A DNA stretch of 36,838 nt from Acidobacteriota bacterium (GCA_021828835.1 JAJZCY010000004.1:7916-44753); one strand, 5' to 3'; shown: positions 22,911 through 31,324, numbered from the stretch's first letter. Notes: a model not told the origin generated them from the sequence alone. A program made the numbers and translations.

Positions 22911-25055
22911 TTATTCTTCTTCCTCCTCCACCGGGCGCTTGGCGTTGGCGAGGATTTTTTCGGCCACAGGCTGGGGCACGACGTCGTAGTGGTCCATCTC
23001 CATGTGGTAGCTGCCCTTGCCCTGGGTCATGGAGGTGAGCTGGGTTCCGTAGGTCAGCATCTCGGACATGGGGACTTCGGCGTTGATGATGGTGGTTCGG
23101 CCCTTGGTTTCCATGCCTTGCACGCGGCCGCGGCGGCCGTTGAGGTCGCCCATGAGGGTGCCGGCAAAGTCGTCGGGCGCCTCCACAGCCACCTTCATGA
23201 CCGGCTCCAGCAGACAGGGCTTGGCCTGCTCCATGGCTTTCTTGAAGGCGATGCGGCCGGCGGTCTTGAAGGAGAGCTCGTTCGAGTCGACCTCGTGGTA
23301 GCTGCCGTCGTAGAGCGTCACCTTGAAGTCGACCACCGGATAGCCGGCCAGATAGCCGCGCGCCGCCGCTTCCTGAATACCTTTTTCGACGGCGGGGATG
23401 AAGTTCTTGGGGATGGCGCCGCCGAAGATGTCATTCTCGAACTCGAAGCCGCCGCCGCGGGGCAAGGGCTCCATCTTGATTTTGCAGTCGCCGAACTGGC
23501 CGTGGCCGCCGGACTGCTTCTTGTGGCGGCCCTGCACGTCGGCGCGGCCGCGGATGGTCTCGCGATAGGGCACCTTGGGCGCCTTGAGGGTGACCTCGGC
23601 GTGGTAGCGCTTCTTGAGCCGGTTGACGATGGCCTCGATGTGCTGCTGTCCGGCGCCGGCGATGAGGAACTCGTTGGTCTGCGGATCGCGGAAGAAACGG
23701 ATGAGCAGATCCTCTTCCATGAGCTTGTGGATGGCGGGCGCGAGCTTGTCCTCGTCGGCGCGGCTCTTGGGCTCGATGGCGTAGGTCATGGCTGGCTCGG
23801 GCATGGCTGCGAGTTCGACCTGAACCTCCGCGCCCTTGACGCCCAGCGTGTCGCCGGTGAGGGTGTCGCGCAGCTTGGCGACGGCGCCCAGGTCGCCGGC
23901 GTGCAGTTCCGCCACCTCGACGGCTTTGCGGCCCTGCATCACGCTCAGGTGCGAGAGCTTCTCCTGCCCGCGGCGGGTGTAGTTTTCGAGGGTGGCGTCA
24001 TTCTTGACGCAGCCGCTGACCACTTTGAAGAAGCTGATTCTTCCGGCAAAGGGGTCAGCCATGGTTTTGAAGACGATGACCGCGGCGGGTTCGTTGTCGT
24101 CGACTTTGCGTGTGGCGGGGGCGGAGTCTTCGGCTTCAGCGCCGTTGGCGCTGACGGCCTGCGCGGCTACAGCCTTGACCGGGAAGGGCTCGCGCTCGAT
24201 CGGCGCCGGGGCGTAGACCTTGATGAAGTCGAGCAGATGATCGAGGGCCATGTTGGCCAGGCCGCTTGCAAAGAGCACCGGGAAGATGCGGTCTTCGCGG
24301 ATGGCCTCGTGGAGGGCGGCGATGAGGTGGTCTTCGGGGATGGTGCCCTTCTCGAAGAACTCCTCCATCAATTCGTCCTTGCCTTCGGCGACCAGTTCAA
24401 CGAGGGCTTCGTGGCGGGCCTTGGCGTCCGCGGCCAAAGCTGCGGGAATCTCATGCGAGACCTTGCCGTGGCCGTCGCCGCCGGGCGTATAGGTATAGGC
24501 CTCCATGGTGACGAGATCGACGACACCGTGAAAGCCCTGCGCATCCACGATGGGAATCTGGACGGGAACACAGTTGCGGCCCCAGCGTTCGTGGAGATCC
24601 TCGAGCATGGCGCTCAGGCCGCCTCCGCCGCCGGCCTTGGGGTGATCCATCTGGTTGACCAGGACGATGCGCGGGACGTTGGCTTCTTCGGCGTATTTCC
24701 AGACGCGCTCGGTGACCGGTTCGACGCCGTTCTGCGCGTTGACGACGACGATGGCGGATTCAACCGGCAGGAGCGCGGCGCGGGCTTCGTGGGTAAACAT
24801 ATGGAAGCCGGGCGAGTCGACGAAGTTGATCTTGACGCCCTGCCACTCGGCAAAGGCAACGGCGTTCTGCATGGTAATGCCGCGGGCGACCTCTTCCTCG
24901 TCGTAGGCTGTGGCGGCCGAGCCATCTTCGACGCGGCCCTGAGCGGGCGTCATGTTAGCGGCATGCAGCAAGGCGGCGATGAGCGTGGTTTTGCCGCTGT
25001 GCGCATGCCCAACTACAGCTACGTTGCGGATCTCACTTCCCTGGTACGTTTTCAT
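22911..25055 (-). CDS. Elongation factor G-like GTPase (EF-G paralogue)
   Basis: 714 residues. The ATG at 25055 has GAGGAG about 8-9 bases upstream. The five-domain EF-G layout is complete: G domain (1-280), domain II (about 320-400), III, IV (GGHGQFGDCKIKMEPL) and V (RRGRVQGME-KGRTTIINAEVPMSEM), then an acidic EEEEE tail. The G motifs deviate: G1 is G16HAHSGKT23, G3 is D80SPGF84 where canonical EF-G has DTPGH with the catalytic histidine, and G4 is N134QMD137 instead of NKxD. Such changes fit the EF-G2-type paralogues, some of which have little GTPase activity. It is probably not the main translocase; a canonical fusA should exist elsewhere. Flanked by related palindromes C and D. Confidence 0.88.
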   Translation of the reverse strand: MKTYQGSEIRNVAVVGHAHSGKTTLIAALLHAANMTPAQGRVEDGSAATAYDEEEVARGITMQNAVAFAEWQGVKINFVDSPGFHMFTHEARAALLPVESAIVVVNAQNGVEPVTERVWKYAEEANVPRIVLVNQMDHPKAGGGGGLSAMLEDLHERWGRNCVPVQIPIVDAQGFHGVVDLVTMEAYTYTPGGDGHGKVSHEIPAALAADAKARHEALVELVAEGKDELMEEFFEKGTIPEDHLIAALHEAIREDRIFPVLFASGLANMALDHLLDFIKVYAPAPIEREPFPVKAVAAQAVSANGAEAEDSAPATRKVDDNEPAAVIVFKTMADPFAGRISFFKVVSGCVKNDATLENYTRRGQEKLSHLSVMQGRKAVEVAELHAGDLGAVAKLRDTLTGDTLGVKGAEVQVELAAMPEPAMTYAIEPKSRADEDKLAPAIHKLMEEDLLIRFFRDPQTNEFLIAGAGQQHIEAIVNRLKKRYHAEVTLKAPKVPYRETIRGRADVQGRHKKQSGGHGQFGDCKIKMEPLPRGGGFEFENDIFGGAIPKNFIPAVEKGIQEAAARGYLAGYPVVDFKVTLYDGSYHEVDSNELSFKTAGRIAFKKAMEQAKPCLLEPVMKVAVEAPDDFAGTLMGDLNGRRGRVQGMETKGRTTIINAEVPMSEMLTYGTQLTSMTQGKGSYHMEMDHYDVVPQPVAEKILANAKRPVEEEEE

Positions 25056-25093
25056 GGCTGCTTCTCCTCGATGACTGTGAGGGGTCGATTCCG

Positions 25094-25123
25094 AGGTCTC
25101 AAAGGCGAGACCTGGGGCACCCG
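25094..25123. repeat. Palindromic repeat, copy D
   Basis: AGGTCTC (25094-25100) pairs with GAGACCT (25107-25113), loop AAAGGC, followed by GGGGCACCCG. The arms equal those of copy C, and the TGGGGCAC tail is also found in copies A and B, so all four belong to one mosaic repeat family. Confidence 0.65.
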
Positions 25124-25230
25124 ATCTGCGACGGCAATGCGGTAGGAGCTTCCCACAGCAGCGACAACGACAGTGACGTCGCGAAGGTGGGTACCCCGGG
25201 GCTTCTGAGGCCAAGATGCGGTGTGGTTCT

Positions 25231-25267
25231 CCCCTCCATTCCGCGATGAAACCGCGGAATCGAGGGG
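25231..25267. repeat. Strong hairpin in the EF-G/VWFA gap
   Basis: Arms 25231-25244 and 25254-25267 pair over 14 bp with one mismatch (CCCCTC-ATTCCGC type), around the loop GATGAAACC. No T-run follows on either strand. It lies upstream of the EF-G-like gene and downstream of the VWFA gene. Confidence 0.6.
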
Positions 25268-25617
25268 GTACGGAAGGTATGCGGGGGCAGCTTGTGGCGG
25301 GCACAGGGACTGCGGGAGGACGCCGGGGCTGGCGCTCGATCGGCCGGATTTCCGGACGCGTGGGCCCGGTCTGGCGTCTTCCTCATCCATCGAGTGGACT
25401 CGCGGAGGGACTCGCGGGGGCGGACGACGGCAGTGCGGAGAAGCGCCGCCGCGCGCCCGGGCTCGAAAAGCGGATGCTATCACAGCGGGAGAGGCGGCGT
25501 CGTGTGATTGCGCGCACGCGAACGCTTCTCTTCAAGCAGCGAGGAGACGCCGCGATCTTCGTCCCCGCCAGCTATGGACAACCACCAAGACGCGACGCCG
25601 GCGCGATGCCGAAAAGA

Positions 25618-26862
25618 TCAATTGCTTCCGCCGGGGGCGTAGTAGCCCTCGCGCATGATCACGCGGAAGTCCTTGTTCTTGGGCTTGAGGACCACCTTGT
25701 GGTAGCCGCCCTCGTCATCGGCCTGATCCGGGGTGTAGACGAGGATGTACTGGGCGTGCAGATCCTTGGCCACCTGGCTGTAGATCTCGCCGAAGCTGGA
25801 GGCGCGCTTGGCTTCGTAGAACTGGCCGCCGGTGCGCTGGGCGATGTCCTGCATGACCTTTTTGCCGTCGATGGGAGCTTCGGCGGTTTTGCCGCCTGGC
25901 TGCTGGCCGGGGTAGCCCGGGCCACCGGGATACCCGCCGCCGGGATACCCGCCGGGGCCCCCGGGACCGCCAGGATAGCCGCCTGGACCACCCGGGTAGC
26001 CGCCCGGACCACCGCCGGGATACCCGCCGGGGCGACGGCCCATGCCGGGAAAGTCGCTGCGCTTGAGCGAGCCGCCGCGGAAATAGATGGTATAGACCTG
26101 AGTGCCGGCGCGCTCGGCCGCGTCGATGGCTTCGCTCTGCGTCTCTTTGCTGCTGCGGTCCACGCCGTCGGAGAAGACCACCAGCGTCTTGAGTCCCTGT
26201 TTCTTCTGCATCAATTGCTTGGAGGCGAGATAGATGGCGTCGAAGATCTGGGTACCGCCGTGCGCGGGCTTGGGCCGGTTCCACTCGCCGCTGTTGTCGG
26301 TGGTCTCGGGTCCCTGGTCGCGCATGGGCTGCGCGGTGGTCGGCTCAAGATGCGCCAGCTCGGCATCCAATTTTTTCTGCGAGTTGGTGAAGTCGCGCAG
26401 CAGTTCGACCTCGTTGTCGAAATGGAGAACGAAGGCCTGGTCTTTTGTGCTCGCCTGCTTGGGGTCGGCCGGGAGCATGGCGGCGACGAATTGCTGGGCC
26501 GCCTTCCCTTCCAGGCTCATGGCCGGCATGACCGGCTCGCTGGTGTCGACCATGATGCCCAGGAAGTGGGGCTGGTCGGTTTGCTGGGAGAAGCTCTGGA
26601 TGGTCTGCGCCCGCCCGTCCTGGGTGAGGGTGAAGTCGCTGGCGGTCAAACCCGGCACCAGCTTGCCATGCTTGTCGCGGACCGTCACCGCCAGAATGAC
26701 CTGCTGGGCGGCGTCTTTGGCGGGCTTATGCATGGAGGGCTGCTGGCTGGCGGGGCTTGAGGCCGGCTTCTGGGGCGTGGAGTGAAAGGAGGGCTGCTGG
26801 GCGGCGGCCGTTCCGGCGATAAGCAGAGAGGCGGAAAGGCAGAGGAAAGCTTGGATTCGCAT
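25618..26862 (-). CDS. VWFA-related acidobacterial exported protein (TIGR03436 type)
   Basis: 414 residues; the ATG at 26862 has AAGGTG just upstream. A signal peptide (about 1-22, ending TAAAQ) is followed by a Ser/Gln/Pro linker (25-50), a small beta domain with VRDKHGKLVPGLTASDFTLTQDG, and a von Willebrand A domain from about residue 100. The metal site is degenerate: D106-T-S108-E-P110 in place of DxSxS. Around residues 276-320 the vWA domain is interrupted by a Gly/Pro/Tyr-rich segment built from GGYPG units. The domain resumes with DIAQRTGGQFYEA and ends with YHKVVLKPKNKDFRVIMREGYYAP. This architecture is widespread in Acidobacteria and of unknown function, probably in adhesion or complex assembly outside the inner membrane. 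Confidence 0.88.
   Translation of the reverse strand: MRIQAFLCLSASLLIAGTAAAQQPSFHSTPQKPASSPASQQPSMHKPAKDAAQQVILAVTVRDKHGKLVPGLTASDFTLTQDGRAQTIQSFSQQTDQPHFLGIMVDTSEPVMPAMSLEGKAAQQFVAAMLPADPKQASTKDQAFVLHFDNEVELLRDFTNSQKKLDAELAHLEPTTAQPMRDQGPETTDNSGEWNRPKPAHGGTQIFDAIYLASKQLMQKKQGLKTLVVFSDGVDRSSKETQSEAIDAAERAGTQVYTIYFRGGSLKRSDFPGMGRRPGGYPGGGPGGYPGGPGGYPGGPGGPGGYPGGGYPGGPGYPGQQPGGKTAEAPIDGKKVMQDIAQRTGGQFYEAKRASSFGEIYSQVAKDLHAQYILVYTPDQADDEGGYHKVVLKPKNKDFRVIMREGYYAPGGSN
25910..26037 (-). repeat. Coding repeat: GGYPG-type low-complexity segment
   Basis: About 130 bases encode repeated Gly-Gly-Tyr-Pro-Gly and Gly-Gly-Pro units inside the VWFA-related gene. At the DNA level units such as CCGGGATACCCGCC recur imperfectly. 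Such tracts change length by slippage or recombination. Confidence 0.75.
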
Positions 26863-26930
26863 AGGCACCTTCGCGCGCGATTTCAGCATTTTACGGCAAA
26901 AGCAGGGTGGATGTGGGGCTTCGGGACTTG

Positions 26931-26969
26931 GGCAAGGACGCCGCGCTCTGAGGCCGCGGCGACTTTGCC
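26931..26969 (-). terminator. Hairpin downstream of smpB
   Basis: Arms 26931-26945 and 26955-26969 pair over 15 bp with two mismatches around a 9-base loop, in the 210-bp gap between smpB and the VWFA gene (both minus strand). No T-run follows, so terminator function is tentative. Confidence 0.35.
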
Positions 26970-27072
26970 TCCCTGGCTCCGGGATTCAGCGACTCCGGTC
27001 TTGTTTTAGACGGGCGGCGGCTCGATCGGTTGAAGATGGCCCCAAAGCTGTGTGCCGAAGAAGGGAGGCGTG

Positions 27073-27624
27073 CTACCTGCCGCGGCGGTGCTTGCTGGCG
27101 TTGATGGCGGCGCGGGCCTCGCGATCGGCCTCGCGGCGGCGTTCGGTTTCGCGCTTGTCCCAATCCTGCTTGCCCTTGGCCAGGGCGAGTTCGCACTTGA
27201 GGCGTCCGTGCTTGAAGTAAAGCCGGGTGGGGATGAGCGTATGGCCCTTGATCTGCGTCTTGGAGAGTAGTTTGCGAACTTCTTCCTTGTGCAAGAGCAG
27301 CTTACGGGTGCGGGTTTCGTCGTGATTGGCAAGATTGCCGTGAGAATAGGGGCCGATATGCATATTGAGCAGGAAGGCCTCGCCATCCTTGATCAAGCCA
27401 TAGGCGTCGCGCAGGTTCGCCTTGCCTTCGCGGATGGATTTGACCTCGGTTCCGCGCAGGGCCACGCCGGCCTCGTAGCGTTCGAGCAGGAAGTAGTTGT
27501 GCCCGGCGGCCCGGTTCTGGGCGGCATCGCGCTCACCGGAGGCGACGGGATCGCGGGGCCTGGCGGGCTTTTTGGTGCCGGAGGCGGCCTGAGGGGCGAT
27601 CACATGACTGGTTTGCCGGGCCAC
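27073..27624 (-). CDS. smpB: SsrA-binding protein SmpB
   Basis: 183 residues with the GTG start at 27624. AGGAGG lies 7 bases before it, and this site is itself inside the frame that begins at ATG 27648, so the ATG is unlikely; GTG 27627 is also possible. Recognised segments are NYFLLERYEAGVALRGTEVKSIREGKANLRDAYG, FLLNMHIGPYSHG, RTRKLLLHKEEVRKL, LIPTRLYFKHGRLKCELALAKGK and the basic C-terminal tail that enters the ribosomal A site. The extra 30 or so residues at the N-terminus are Ala/Pro/Arg-rich. SmpB works with tmRNA to rescue stalled ribosomes. The tmRNA gene was not seen in the window. Confidence 0.94.
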   Translation of the reverse strand: MARQTSHVIAPQAASGTKKPARPRDPVASGERDAAQNRAAGHNYFLLERYEAGVALRGTEVKSIREGKANLRDAYGLIKDGEAFLLNMHIGPYSHGNLANHDETRTRKLLLHKEEVRKLLSKTQIKGHTLIPTRLYFKHGRLKCELALAKGKQDWDKRETERRREADREARAAINASKHRRGR

Positions 27625-27844
27625 CACCGCACCTCCTCGAATTCTCATCGTAGCATTGGGGTGGTTGTGCAACCTGGGGAAGAAGTTAGGATTCAGGCGG
27701 GAAGCCCGCGTGCACAGATTGAGCTTTGCTAAAATGAGGGATTGTTCGCCGGTCAACGGCTGCAAAAACTGCATTCCGGGCCGCTGCGATGGTCCGCTGG
27801 AGTCTGGCGGAACTACCGAGCCAGCCAACTTTTCTGGGAGCAGG

Positions 27845-30322
27845 ATGAAACTCACGACTCATGTCTCAGCCGCCGGACTCCTGCGCCGCACGTCCTTTGT
27901 TATTTGCGCAGGGCTAATGGTTCCTTTTTTCCTGGCTCTTGGGGGTCAGCGCGCGTGGGGCCAGTCCGCCAAAACCGACTACAAGCGGGGCCAGGCAGCG
28001 GAGGCGCGTCAGGACATCGACACCGCCTACGCCGAATACCTGAAGGCGTACCAGAAGAATCCGAGCGATTTGCGCTATCGCACCGCGGTGGAGCGGGTCC
28101 GCACCACCGATTCGAACTATCACCTCACGCAGGGCCGGCAGTTGTTCCAGGCCGGCAATCTGCAGGGCGCGCTGGCCGAGTTTCTGCACGCGGCTGAGGT
28201 CGATCCCGGCAACCAGGCCGCCCAGCAGGAGATCGCCCGGGTGCGCCAGGCGCAGAGCGGAGTTGCGCAGCCCTCTGGGAAGAGCGGAACCCCGGCGGCG
28301 GCCGGCGAGCAAGCCGAATTGGGCCAGATGGGTTCGCCGGTGCAGCTTCAGCCGGTCTCGAACGAGCCGCTCACGCTGCACATGAACGAGGACGCCAAGG
28401 TGGTGTATCAGGCCATTGGCAAGGCAGCGGGCATCAACGTTCTCTTCGATCCCGATTACACGTCGCGCCGTATCCAGGTGGATCTCAACAACGTCTCCCT
28501 GATGGACGCGCTGCGCATCGTGGGGGCGATGTCGAACACGTTCTGGCGGCCGGTGACCAAGAACACCATCTTCGTGGCGCAGAACACCCGGATCAAGCGC
28601 ACCGAGCTGGACGAGCAGGCGGTACAGACCTTCTACCTGACGAATGCCTGGCAGCAGAACGACCTGAACGATATCCAGACCGCGCTGCGCAACGTGCTGC
28701 CCAACGCCAAGGTGTACGGTGTGGCCAGCCAGAACGCGATCGTAATGCGCGGCACCCCGGACGAACTGCTGCTGGCTGAGAAGCTGATCGATGATCTGGA
28801 CAAGCCGCGCTCGGAGGTAGTGGTCGACTTCGGCGTGCTGGAGGTGAGCAAGAACTGGGAGCGGACGCTGGGCATCGCCTGGCCGAACAGCATCGGCGTG
28901 CAGTTGCAGTCGCCGCAGGCCAACGCGGCCGCGAACTCCTCCACGCTCACCGGCACCACCACGGGGATCTCGCCCACGATTTACGATCTGGCTCACCTGA
29001 AGGGCTCGGATTTCGCGGTGAACGTAGGCGCGGCCCAGCTCAACCTGCTGCTGACGAACAGCAACACGCAGATTTTGCAGGATCCCCGGGTGCGGGCCAC
29101 CGACGGGCAGAAGGCCACGCTGACCATCGGTTCCAAGATTCCCATCGCGACCGGTTCGTACTCCGCGCCGGGCATCACGCCGACCGCAGCCATCGGCTAC
29201 GCGCAGACCCAGTTCCAGTACATCGACGTGGGCGTGAAGATCGAGATGACGCCGACCATCCACTACGATGGCGACGTCACGCTGAAGATTCACGTGGAGA
29301 CCAGCGCTCAGACGAGCCAGGTGACCATCGAGGGGGTGACCGAACCGATCATCAGCCAGCGGGTGGCCGACCAGGTGATCCGCCTGCGCGACGGACAGGC
29401 CAGCATTCTCGGCGGCATCCAAAGCAACACGAACCAGGAGACCTGGACGGGGCTTCCGGGGCTGAGCTCGATTCCCATCCTGAGGTATCTCTTCGGGTCC
29501 AAGGACCACACCATCAACAACGACGACATCGTGTTCGTGGTGGTGCCGCACATCGTGCGCGAGCAGGCCCTGACCCAGGCCAACCTGCGCCCGATCGATA
29601 CGGGCTCGGGGCAGTCGATCGATCTGCGGCTGTTGCAGCACACGGCTGCCTCGGCTCAGGGATCGGCAGCGCCGGCGGCTTACGTGCAGCGCAATTATGG
29701 GACCCTGCCGGCGGCCAGCGTTTCTGCGGCTGCCATGCAGGCCATGAGCCAGTTGCAGTCGAAGGGGGAAAACATGCAGATGCCCCCGCCGATTTCGCAT
29801 CCGGAGAAGCCGCTGCCGCCCGTGAATACACCCCCTGGTACCCCGCCGCCGAACGGCACCCCGCTGCCGCCGGCCAAGCCTGCGGCTCAGCCGGGAGCAG
29901 CGCCACAGGGGGCGGCCAGCTTCCTGTTCCAGGCTCCGCCGGGGCAGGTGCAGAACGGCTCGACCTTCCAGGTGCCCATCGCGCTGAACAACGGGACGGA
30001 TGTCACGTCGGTGCCTCTCCAGTTCACCTACGATCCGTCTAAACTTACGCTGGTGAATGTGACGGGCGGCAACCTGCTGAGCAAGGACGGGCAGGCCATG
30101 GCCCTGATCCACCGCGACGACGGCCCGGGCGATGTGACGGTGGTGGCTTCGCGGCCGCCGGGCACGCAGGGCGTGAGCGGATCGGGGGTTGTCTGCGTCC
30201 TTACATTCCAGGCCAAGACGCCGGGGGCGACGACGCTGACCATGACCCGTGCGGGGGTGGTGAACAGCAGTCAGCAGCAGACGCCGGCGCAGGCGACAAC
30301 AGCGAACATCGTGGTGAAGTAG
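27845..30322 (+). CDS. Secretin (GspD/PilQ type) with TPR-like N-terminus and C-terminal cohesin-like domain
   Basis: 825 residues. ATG 27845 has GGGAG just upstream. Order: signal peptide (about 1-40), TPR-like helices (45-135), a secretin/TonB short N-terminal domain (175-250), an N1-type domain with the NAIVMRGTPDEL strand (260-330), the secretin pore (345-570; QILQDPRVRATDGQKATLTIGSKIP, ILGGIQSNTNQETWTGLPGLSSIPILRYLFGS, VFVVVPHIVRE), a Pro-rich linker (640-690) and a cohesin-like beta-sandwich (692-825; STFQVPIALNNGTDVTSVPLQFTYDPSKL). Secretins form outer-membrane channels for type II secretion or type IV pili. The fused cohesin domain is characteristic of Acidobacteria. Two pseudopilin genes follow directly, so the protein belongs to a secretion or pilus machine. 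Confidence 0.92.
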   Translation: MKLTTHVSAAGLLRRTSFVICAGLMVPFFLALGGQRAWGQSAKTDYKRGQAAEARQDIDTAYAEYLKAYQKNPSDLRYRTAVERVRTTDSNYHLTQGRQLFQAGNLQGALAEFLHAAEVDPGNQAAQQEIARVRQAQSGVAQPSGKSGTPAAAGEQAELGQMGSPVQLQPVSNEPLTLHMNEDAKVVYQAIGKAAGINVLFDPDYTSRRIQVDLNNVSLMDALRIVGAMSNTFWRPVTKNTIFVAQNTRIKRTELDEQAVQTFYLTNAWQQNDLNDIQTALRNVLPNAKVYGVASQNAIVMRGTPDELLLAEKLIDDLDKPRSEVVVDFGVLEVSKNWERTLGIAWPNSIGVQLQSPQANAAANSSTLTGTTTGISPTIYDLAHLKGSDFAVNVGAAQLNLLLTNSNTQILQDPRVRATDGQKATLTIGSKIPIATGSYSAPGITPTAAIGYAQTQFQYIDVGVKIEMTPTIHYDGDVTLKIHVETSAQTSQVTIEGVTEPIISQRVADQVIRLRDGQASILGGIQSNTNQETWTGLPGLSSIPILRYLFGSKDHTINNDDIVFVVVPHIVREQALTQANLRPIDTGSGQSIDLRLLQHTAASAQGSAAPAAYVQRNYGTLPAASVSAAAMQAMSQLQSKGENMQMPPPISHPEKPLPPVNTPPGTPPPNGTPLPPAKPAAQPGAAPQGAASFLFQAPPGQVQNGSTFQVPIALNNGTDVTSVPLQFTYDPSKLTLVNVTGGNLLSKDGQAMALIHRDDGPGDVTVVASRPPGTQGVSGSGVVCVLTFQAKTPGATTLTMTRAGVVNSSQQQTPAQATTANIVVK

Positions 30323-30324
30323 TA

Positions 30325-30819
30325 GTGCAGAATGGTTTTACAACGGACAGGCGCAAGACTCCGGCCGCGGCGCGGCCAGGCGAACGCGGCCTGACCCTGA
30401 TCGAACTGATCGTGACGGTTTCGATTCTCGCGATCCTGGCCACGGCAGCCATCCCGGTGGCGCGCTTTCAGATCCAGCGCGAGAAGGAGCGCGAGCTCCA
30501 TTTCGATCTGTGGATGATGCGCGACGCCATCGACAAGTACAAGGACGCGGCCGATCGCGGCGCCTTCCAGACCAAGGTGGACAGCCAGAACTATCCGCCC
30601 GATCTGCAAACGCTGGTGAACGGGGTGGAGGTGCAGGGCAAGAAACTGAAGTTCCTGCGCAAGATCCCGGTGGATCCGATGACCGGGCAGACCAACTGGG
30701 GCTTGCGCTCCATGCAGGATGAGCCGGACTCCGACTCCTGGGGCGGGCAGAATGTCTTCGACGTGTACTCGAAGTCGCAGGGCACGGCGCTGGATGGGAC
30801 GAAGTATTCGACGTGGTGA
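30325..30819 (+). CDS. Type II secretion/type IV pilus prepilin-like protein (pseudopilin 1)
   Basis: 164 residues. The GTG start at 30325 follows the secretin stop codon by two bases, without a clear Shine-Dalgarno sequence, so translation is probably coupled. The prepilin peptidase site is G22|L23-T-L-I-E27, with the conserved glutamate at +5 and a hydrophobic helix (LTLIELIVTVSILAILATAAIP). The globular part ends in FDVYSKSQGTALDGTKYSTW, a GspG-like C-terminus, although the usual calcium-binding aspartates are only partly present. It should assemble into a pseudopilus that works with the secretin. Confidence 0.88.
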   Translation: MQNGFTTDRRKTPAAARPGERGLTLIELIVTVSILAILATAAIPVARFQIQREKERELHFDLWMMRDAIDKYKDAADRGAFQTKVDSQNYPPDLQTLVNGVEVQGKKLKFLRKIPVDPMTGQTNWGLRSMQDEPDSDSWGGQNVFDVYSKSQGTALDGTKYSTW

Positions 30820-30922
30820 GAAAGGCAGCTTCCAGCCTCCAGCTTCTGGCTCGAGGTTAGATGGCAGGGATCTTCGCGGAGAAAGGCCTGGAAGCGAACG
30901 GCTGAGAACGAAGGAAACGCAT

Positions 30923-31324
30923 TTGCGCAGACGCAGCACACAATCCGAGGGGTTCACGCTCGTCGAACTGATGATCGTCATGTCGATCATCGGCATTCTG
31001 ATGATGCTGGCCGTGCCCAGCTATGTGACCGCCATCAAGCACGCGCGCGAAGCCGTGCTCAAGGAAGACCTGCACACCATGCGCGCCGCGATCGAGTCCT
31101 ACACCATGGACAAGCAGAAGGGGCCGCAGTCGCTGGACGACCTGGTGCAGAGCGGCTACCTCCGCCAGATTCCGGAAGACCCCATGACCCACAGCAGCGA
31201 CACCTGGGTGACCGATCAGAGCCAGGACATGTACTCGCTCGACGAGACCGATCCGGGCATTGATGACGTCCACTCCGGCTCGGATGAGACGGGGTCCAAC
31301 GGGCAGGCCTACAACACCTGGTAG
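30923..31324 (+). CDS. GspG-like major pseudopilin (pseudopilin 2)
   Basis: 133 residues with TTG start 30923; AAGGA (30911-30915) lies 7 bases before it, and no ATG or GTG fits before the cleavage site. The leader is short: G10|F11-T-L-V-E15, followed by the hydrophobic helix. The C-terminus DDVHSGSDETGSNGQAYNTW resembles the calcium-binding loop of GspG (SxGxDG...W). It is separated from pseudopilin 1 by 103 bases containing a 14-base sequence (30820-30833) repeated near lon. Two GspG-like genes in tandem suggest distinct major subunits or one specialised paralogue. Confidence 0.88.
   Translation: MRRRSTQSEGFTLVELMIVMSIIGILMMLAVPSYVTAIKHAREAVLKEDLHTMRAAIESYTMDKQKGPQSLDDLVQSGYLRQIPEDPMTHSSDTWVTDQSQDMYSLDETDPGIDDVHSGSDETGSNGQAYNTW

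Larger units (their letters stand above)
25056..25617. other. Gene-free stretch with palindromes
   Basis: Between two minus-strand genes, 562 bases without a protein-like frame. It holds palindrome D and the 14-bp-stem hairpin at 25231-25267, both annotated separately. Nothing else was recognised; the part 25270-25617 is GC-rich and featureless to the eye. Confidence 0.5.

Noticed and set aside
22872-25145. Plus-strand 757-codon open frame opposite the EF-G-like gene
   Set aside because: The minus-strand frame has complete EF-G domains; the plus frame is compositional antisense.
25218-25304. N-terminal extension of the EF-G-like gene to 25304
   Set aside because: The extension has no EF-G likeness, crosses palindrome D, and the ATG at 25055 has a good Shine-Dalgarno sequence right before the G1 motif.
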